Below are positions 50,301-59,300 of a stretch of 64,000 nucleotides of DNA, piece after piece (position 1 is the first letter of the stretch; each line of letters opens with the position of its first letter). The position numbers and the translations under genes are program-made. This stretch comes from Owenia fusiformis (lineage: Eukaryota; Annelida; Polychaeta; Sabellida; Oweniidae). Location: the NCBI GenBank assembly GCA_903813345.2, contig CAIIXF020000010.1:33591425-33655424 (forward strand), in the 5' to 3' direction. The notes beneath the pieces were generated by a model, which was given only the letters and a program-made list of their open reading frames with translations, did no database searches and was not told the DNA's origin.

Positions 50301-53300
50301 GGTAGTGGGTTTCGGAGTGGAAGTGGTCTTTAAGGTAGTAGTGGTTGAAGGTGAAGTAGTGGATGTGGTTGGAGGTGAGGTTGTGGGTGTTGTTGTAGGG
50401 GGAGTTGTGGTTGGACGAGGGGTTGAAAGAGGGATTTGATCCGTTCCATAGAGCACCAGAGTCCAGCTGTTTAACTCCGATGAATGAGCTGCAAACAAGA
50501 CCATTATAGAAGGGTGTGAATTTAATCATGCATGACAGCCCAGTGCCAGGCCATTTCTAAACAACTCAGTGTCACAAAACTATAATACACATTTCAACAT
50601 TGGTCACAATCTTCTATATATGTTTTCACACCTTTTCAATAAATGTTATTCTAAATAATTTCCAAACACAAGTGAGATATTACGAATTATCACATTTTTG
50701 GAAATTCAGTTCAACCATTGAAACAGTTGAAAATAGTTCAACCATTGAAAGCCCTTAAATAAATATAAATATTCAAAGTGAAGAAATTTCAATCTAGAAT
50801 TCCATGACGATGGTGAAATGTTGTAAACAGATTGTGACATCACAAAGGGGCTTATGAATAGTTGAGTTTTTGACTAACAAGGGTATTTAAGAACACTTCA
50901 AAGTACATTACTCTACATATAGATACAACAAAGGGTAGCTGAATTTTCAAACATGCAACCTAATGCAAAAAATAATAAAAGGAGCAATTATATCTAATTT
51001 TGTTATTTTCATTTAAATATATTTTATTTCAAATATTTACATGCACTAATTATAAAAACTGAGCAACATTTCTATTTTTCTTATCTTAGTTATTTATCAT
51101 TTTCAGTCCTTATATAATTGTAATTAATGTATAACAGTTTTTTTTAAAGTATGAGAGGTTGGTTAGAAATGGTTTGGCAACAAATTATTAGTAAAGGAAA
51201 GAAAGAAGTATTAGCCTAAAAATTAGATATAAATATAATCAAATATCTTTCGAAGATTTGCTACGAAAGATCTCTGATTTCTACAATTAATACGGAAAAA
51301 CAAAACATATTTAATAATTCTACAGTGAGAATCAAATTATCGAACCCCTGAGTGAAACAGCTGAAAACCAGTTCAACCATTGAAAAGGTTGAAAGCAGTT
51401 CAACCATCGAAAAGGTTGAAAGCAGTTCAACCATTTAAGTTTAAAGCAGTTCAACTATTGCAGTTGAAAGCAGTTCATCCATTGAAAGTTATTATATAAT
51501 AAAGTTATTATATAAAATCCAAAGTAAATATATCAATATCATTCAGGAGAGCTTCCTTCCTTCCTTGATAAACCCCCCTTCCCCATGACTCTAGATTCTC
51601 CTCCCAGGGGTTTGATTAAATCTGATTCATTTGATGTTAGCCGAGGGTGAGAGATCACGGCACCATGCGTGAGAAAATCCTGCAACAAACAACTAATTGG
51701 TTAGTGATGAACATAGCTCATGCAGTCACCCAGCATAAAATGACATACATGGATTCATTCAATGGTATCAACCCTTGAATAGCATCCATATGCACCATGT
51801 TACAAAGGGTGAAAGTAGAGACCTGTATCAGATGGGTTGTTGTAGCAAGAATAAGACCAGGATCGGCGTTTACCTGCGCAAGAAAAACAACAATACAATC
51901 TAGCCGCCTGTACATAAAATGTCAGTGTTCAAGTACAGAAATGTGAAAAAGAGTGAAAAGAAAGAACAAAATAACAAGACATGTAGTTAGTTTAGCCTTA
52001 AATTGTATAGAAACTAAAGAAACTAGAAATCCTAGAATTTTGAATAAGTGAGAGATTGTGTGATATTTGTAAGTCTAAATTGACATTTTATGTACAGGTA
52101 TTCCTCCCTTTACAGTGAAACAGAGAGGAGTGCCGGGAATAAGGAATCGGTAAGAACAGATGTGAAGAATATTATTTAAAATTGATTTGATTTTAAAGAA
52201 TTTGAAGGTTTGTAAGAACACATTACCCCTTTCAATATCATTAAGAACAAAAATGTTTTGGAAAATACATCACTGTCTTGGAAGACAGCATGGTTTTGGA
52301 AAAGATGACAATGTTATGGAAAATACAGAATTGTTTCGGAAAATACAGCATTGACTGAATTGTACATTTCCAGATATGTAAATTTTGCAATTGAGAAAGG
52401 ATTGTTTGAAAAGACAATCTCATTATCAATGGTTTAAGACAGGTAAAAACTTATTACGGAATAGACAGAATAATTGTTTTGGAGGTGACACATATTATTG
52501 AAACAGAAACTACTATCAATTTAAAAGCAGGTAAATAGTTCTAATAAACCATCAATTATTGATGTTTGCTTTAAATATTTCACAAATACCATGAAACGCA
52601 GAAAATCAATAATATCATAAAAATGCAATACTAAAGCAAACAGAAAAATTATTGGGAGCAGTACTCATGATCACTTTAGAACAACTATTTACTCCACGGA
52701 TGTTACAACAAGAACAAAAATGATTTAGTCGTTGGCACACACAGTCAGCCAAAGCTTTTTATGATTTTAAAATCATAATTTGTCAGAAATTAAGCAAGAT
52801 TTCAATCGTACAAGCATATTTTCCAAAATTAAAATGACTTGTGGTGGTCAAATTATCTGAGACAATTTTTTTAGGTTTTTCCTTCAATTTTGTCTAGATT
52901 GCCTAATAATAAGGTAATAAATACTCATATAATATGAATAATCTTTAAAAAGAGGAGACAACCTACATGTCATTCTTGGTCCAAGCATCCCCTCTAATGG
53001 AGGTTTCTTCTTTTGAATTTTTTTTTTATTTTCTTTTGAATTGCATGATTTTTGATTATCTTCCTAGACTGATGTGCATTTTCATCCAAATAACACTAGA
53101 ATAAAGCTAAAGTTATGATTTTCTTCTACAAAAGTTGGGCCAAGGATAAGCATATGTTGCACTACAAACAACAAAAGTGACAAAAAAAGGTGTGATATTT
53201 TTTTATGCGATTTAAGATTTTGAGTGGCCTCGGTGAATTAAGTATGGGAAACTGGCTGAAGTGTAAATGAAGTGTAAAATTTTGCAGATGGAACATATTT

Positions 53301-56300
53301 ACAGACCAATCAAAAGTAAGGTCATCCTTCAAATATGGGCCAATGTGTGACAGTAAATTTTCTCCTCTCTGTCTGATATCATGAGATTCTGTGCAGAAAT
53401 TTGACCACCTTGTTAGGGTTCCATATTCCTCGGGAAAATAATAGTCCACAGTATATTAGTGAAAGCTATTGAAGGGGTCCAAATTGCTTTATTTTAAATT
53501 TTATTTTGACTTATATAATTTTTTGTTTTGAGTATATTTACACATTGTTAAGCTGGTTGCTACATAGCAGGAAATGCACATCTTAAAACGGACACTATTT
53601 CAAACAGACAAAGAGTGGCCTAAATGAGCAAAAGATTGATATCAATCATATCCTTAGCACTCCATAGACAACCCTCAAATAAAAATCCTCATTTCAAAAA
53701 ACAAAATAGATGTAGAAAAGCTACAAAATGGACCCCTTAGATAAGTTGCGATAAGCAAACCAAATCTTGCAATATACACTTTAATATTTGCTTTAGGATA
53801 TATCAATCAAATATCTATCAAGTTTTGGGTTCAAAATGTCCATCAAAATGTTTTTTCCATTAAAGTTCGCTCTAAAATTTGCCTGAATTTTTGGCATTTC
53901 TATACAATTTAGAGTGTTGACTACATGTCTGTTTACTCTATTCCTTATTAATTACTCTATCTTCGACTTTAAACAAAATTCTAAAATATGGTACCGATGA
54001 CATTCCAATTTTGGAATATACGCCGTGGTATAACAATCCACAACCCAGAGACAACCAAGAGATTACATTTTACGTGCCCTTAAATTTTACCCAGGAGTCA
54101 ATGGATATGAATGTACAATATAAAGTCCATATAAGGTAGGATTTATATTGTTAAAAAAACATCAATGATACATTAATACAGTCAAACGCATGGCTCGATG
54201 AGCCTTTGCGGTGATGCTTCATTAATTTGTACAAATTGCATGATAGGCAAGCAGGTCAAGATATCAATTTTTTCAATCAAAATTAATTTAATAAAGTCTC
54301 CTTATCTTAAAAATCATTGTCATAAAAACTTAAATATGTTGTTTGTGAAATGGCCCGTGATAGCTAATAACAATTTCTTGTGGCTTACAACAATGGAGAA
54401 AACCCAGTTCCATGGACTCCTGCATACAATTTTAGAGACATACAATATAATACCAGCACCAGACAATAAAACATATGTAGTACTATACAAAAACAAATTA
54501 AGACCCCTTGTACAAATACAAAATAAAGACCCCATCAAAACAATGAAACTTACATGTACTGCCTGAATTTTCTATTTCCAGCTCCCAGGTTCCATCTGGG
54601 TTTTCGCCCCAAGTGTGGGTGCTCATAAACGCCCAATTAGAGAAGCCTTCTCGGGATGTGTCCCTGACTCTCTTAGCCAATAGGGTGGCTCGAGTCCCCA
54701 TGGGTGATGTCAAGAAGATTGTGAGATCTCCACGACGATTTGACTGCAAAGTTATACGTGCCTAAAAAACATAATAATAAGGTAATTTGCAAATAATTAA
54801 GTTAAATTGCACAAAGTGAACGAACAAGTATAGGATTTTAAAAAAGTCATATTTTTCTCAATACTAAACATGATTTAAATTTTTTTTCCTCAGTAAAGTG
54901 TATTACCCTCTTTAATAAAATATCATTTTAAAAAGAATAGAGAACAACGATAACAAAAAATAAATGTGAATTTTAATACCTGGACGTGCTCCAGATATCG
55001 CACGTGGTGTTGGGGACTCCCCTGACAGCTGTCACTCGACACAGCCGCCCGCAGACGCCCATTTACAGGAATCTGTCTGAAAGAACAACACAACATGAGT
55101 ATACACAAGGCAATAACATGAAAAAAGTCACCACCTGCCATGTGTTACAGACAACAACCACCAAACGTTGTCCCAAATGCCGAACATTGTCCCAAATGCC
55201 GAACGTTGTCCCAAATGCCGAATGCTGTTACAGACACCAAATATATTAGAGGGTATGACCTGATTTATGAGATATTATTTTTATCCAGTAGATACCATTT
55301 ACTTGTATAAATGTGACTCATTTGCACATATCAGCTCATACACTGCATCAGTAAAAATTGTGTATCATTCACAATCACATGTATATATAAAATATAATAG
55401 TTCTTACTTATTTTTATCTCCACTGGGTATCTCACATATATGCTGTTCTGGCACATTTGTCCAGTTGAGCGCCAGCCCTACCATATTAGAGGCGTCCATT
55501 AGACCGTAACCAAAAGAATGACTCACTGAAAACAAGAGCGCTTGAATTTAAATAAAGCAGAAGGTATTAAACATTGGGATATTATGGAATGTTTTGGAGG
55601 CACTTAGTTTTAGTTTCAATTATTTTACAATATGATAAAAGTACTGTGCAAAAGATAGTTGTGTTGTATTACAAACCTTTACGCCCCACCCCATTGGTAA
55701 CCCAGTCAGTGGAGTGCAGGCCCTCAGGACGTGCGGTCATCACTACAATATGTTGCATGTCCCGCCATGTTAAGCCAGGGCTGAAATGATGAAGATATAA
55801 GACAATGTACACTGTGCTTAATTTCCGAAGTAGATAATGAATGTACATAGATTTCATAATATTGCACAACTTATTTCAAGGGTTATGGTAGTATTTTCTA
55901 GGATTCATTATTTTACTAAAACCTTTTTATATTTGGCATGGTTTATAATATGAATTGCAATTGAGTTATATTTAAGTCTTAATTTCCCTTTAAGGCCAGG
56001 GTGCATATTCCCCCTGCTAAAAGAGCACTAGCAGAGGAATATTATATCTAAGACTTACTTTGCCTGCAAGGCCAGGGCACAAATGCCTCCTGCTAAAGAA
56101 CCACTAGCAGAGGAAAATTATATCTAAGACTTACTTTGCCTGTAAGGCCAGGGCACATATGCCACCTGCTAAAGGAGCACTGGCAGAGGAATATTATATC
56201 TAAGACTTACTTTGCCTGTAAGGCCAGGGCACAAATGCCTCCTGCTAAAGGAGCACTGGCTGAGGAATATTATATCTAAGACTTACTTTGCCTGTAAGGC

Positions 56301-59300
56301 CAGGGCACATATGCCCCCTGCTAAAGGAGCACTAGTAGAGGAATATTATATCTAAGACTTACTTTGCCTGTAAGGCCAGGGCACATATGGCCCCTGCTAA
56401 AGGAGCACTAGTAGAGGAATATTATATCTAAGACTTACTTTGCCTGTAAGGCCAGGGCACATATGGCCCCTGCTAAAGGAGCACTGGCAGAGGAACATTA
56501 TATCTAAGACTTACTTTGCCTGTAAGGCCAGGGCACACATGGCCCCTGCTAAAGGAGCACTGGCAGAGGAATATTATATCTAAGACTTACTTTGCCTGTA
56601 AGGCCAGGGCACAAATGCCTCCTGCTAAAGGAGCACTGGCTGAGGAAAATTATATCTAAGACTTACTTTGCCTGTAAGGCCAGGGCACACATGGCCCCTG
56701 CTAAAGGAGCACTGGCAGAGGAATATTATATCTAAGACTTACCTTGCCTGTAAGGCCAGGGCACAAATGCCCCCTGCTAGAGGAGCACTGGCAGAGGAAT
56801 ATTATATCTAAGACTTACTTTGCCTGTAAGGCCAGGGCACAAATGCCCCCTGCTAGAGGAGCACTGGCTGAAGTCCCTGTATGTGTTTCTGTACATTCCT
56901 TCCTAAGGTCTGTAGTTACCTAAAAGAACAAATACAAAATTTGTTAAGTAAAAAAGTCAGTATCGAAACCCCCACTCACAAACTTGCTTACTTAAGCTCT
57001 TAAACCAACAAAAATCTTTTGATAACTCCCCCCCCAATAATTCCGTTAAAGAATCTTGTACAGAAAAACTCTTTTTGAGATAGATTTGTAAAAATTAGAT
57101 GCAGATATCTTACTCAAAAATCAATAAATATTTTAATGGAACATTGTCCCAGTTGTGTCACAGACTTTAAATTGCCTTGTAACGACATTGTGCAATTACT
57201 CCCTTCAGTAGATTATTTTTTCTGCATGTATATATAGGAAAAAATACTGCAAGTGGTCCAATTAGTCCATCTTTGACAAGCATATCAAAATCTTTATGAA
57301 GAGCCTTGGCCTTACTTGATTTATAAATTCTAACAAACCAGGAAGCGAAATGCTCTAATACAGGAAAATGGCTGTGGTTTAATATCATGTATTTCACATT
57401 ATTGTGGTTGAGATCATTTCCTATTTCTCACAGACTAATATCAACAACTACTTCTAGAAATTTAACATCCACAGGGTCATATGAAATGAATTGTCATTGG
57501 AAATTACTGAAATCAAAGAAGGGTGCCCCTCTTAGATGTTAATGTAAAGAACAACATTGAAACAAGACTTGGTATCTAAATCTTGAAACAACACTTCTCA
57601 GTTGTAGAAATGTCCGTCTGCTCATGCTTATTTCACTCCATTTCTCTCTAAAATTTGAATAAAGTGTCTCATTTTCTTGCATTTCTATACAATTTAGAGT
57701 CTCAACTTCATGCCCATTTACTTTATTCCTTGCTAATTCCTCTCTTTCATACTTTATTTCATGTTTTAAAACATGACTATCATGGTAATTTCTCACAGGT
57801 AAGACTGTATCAGGTTGATGGTAGAAGTGTGTTAAGTGACATTTGATCCAAATCCACTTATCTCCAAAAACACGAGCAGATGAAACGTCTTTGGGGTTCA
57901 TGTTTTAAAATGCAAAATAGAGTATAAAGGGGAGAATCAACAAGGAATAAAGCGAACGGGTTATTTAGTAAACACTCCAAATTGTTTAGAAATTCAGAAA
58001 ATGAAACAGAAAATAATTGACATCTTTAGATAGGCAAGGAAAACCGCATTTGTTTGTATAATAAATGAGCAACATAATCTTATATTTAATAGATGGCAGT
58101 AAAGTCATTTTAGATGTTTCAAAATACAACAAGTGGTAAAACTTCTAGAAATACTCAGAAACACCTGCTGATAAACCATTTCTTATCACTGAAATAACCA
58201 GGAAAGTCTGAACATTAGGCCGAGAAAATTGAAACTTCCAACTTGCTTAGCCAGCCAAGGATTACTTCTAAAACCAATGACATAATTTTCAGGCTAATGA
58301 GTGTTTTTGGTGAAAAATGCCTTTCTCCCGACCTAAGGGAAGCTGATTACTATTCAGCCTAGAATATAAGAGGAACCAGTATGAGACTCGTAATCCTTGA
58401 TTTTCAAGCACCTGGTAGTTCAAAAATTAGTTCATAGTATCGCATGAATATAACATTTACATGTATTCAATAATATACTTGGAATTAGTATAGTAAAAAC
58501 AAATAGTATACAGTCTAATTTTCTTTTTTCAAACAACAGTTATAATCATATGTTTCAAATGTCATGATAAACTTACTATTTGTTTCTCGCTGCCTGACCC
58601 GCTACTATATGTAGAAGCAAGCGTTGAACTACAGGCCTCTGAATACCACGGAATGTTGCCCTTTTCAGAGGCACTGCTGATTGACAGTGTATAAATACTG
58701 TTGGTGTAGCCGTCGCAGTTGCATGAATCTCCGTCACGACCACCATTTCCCGATGCCCAAACAAATATGGACCCCTTTCCTCCACGACCCTGTAAATAGA
58801 TAAATAAAAATAAAATAATTACATATTTATTTGCTGTTTTTTGTAGTGTCCTTGCATATGTGGTACATTGTAAGGATAATTTTGCTGGTTGAAATTGTAA
58901 TTTATAGACAAATAGAGGCACATTCATATCTCTGAAATATACTCAGGTGTTTTACAGGGAGAGTTCTGACAACCAACACGTGCCTCTTTAAATCTAACTG
59001 ACATGATTTGCTGCACATCGTAGATACAACTATATAGTAAAACCTCTCTAATTTGAATGCCAGTGGAATCCCTCTCTAATTTGAATGCCAGTGGAATCCC
59101 TCTCTAATTTGAATGCCAGTGGAATCCCTCTCTAATTTGGATGCCAGTGGAATCCCTCTCTAATTTGAATGCCAGTGGAATCCCTCTCTAATTTGAATGC
59201 CAGTTGAATCCCTCTCTAATTTGAATGCCAGTGGAATCCCTCTCTAATTTGAATGCCAGTGGAATCCCTCTCTAATTGAATGCCAGTGGAATCCCTCTCT

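Noticed and set aside
50227-50439. Val/Gly-rich plus-strand frame
   Set aside because: Antisense of the Thr-rich furin-like exon.
54198-54566. 122-codon plus-strand frame
   Set aside because: Its end overlaps the furin-like P-domain exon antisense; no family resemblance or splice context.
57539-57901. 120-codon minus-strand frame
   Set aside because: It runs across a dispersed repeat arm found many times in the window and shows no protein-like conservation.
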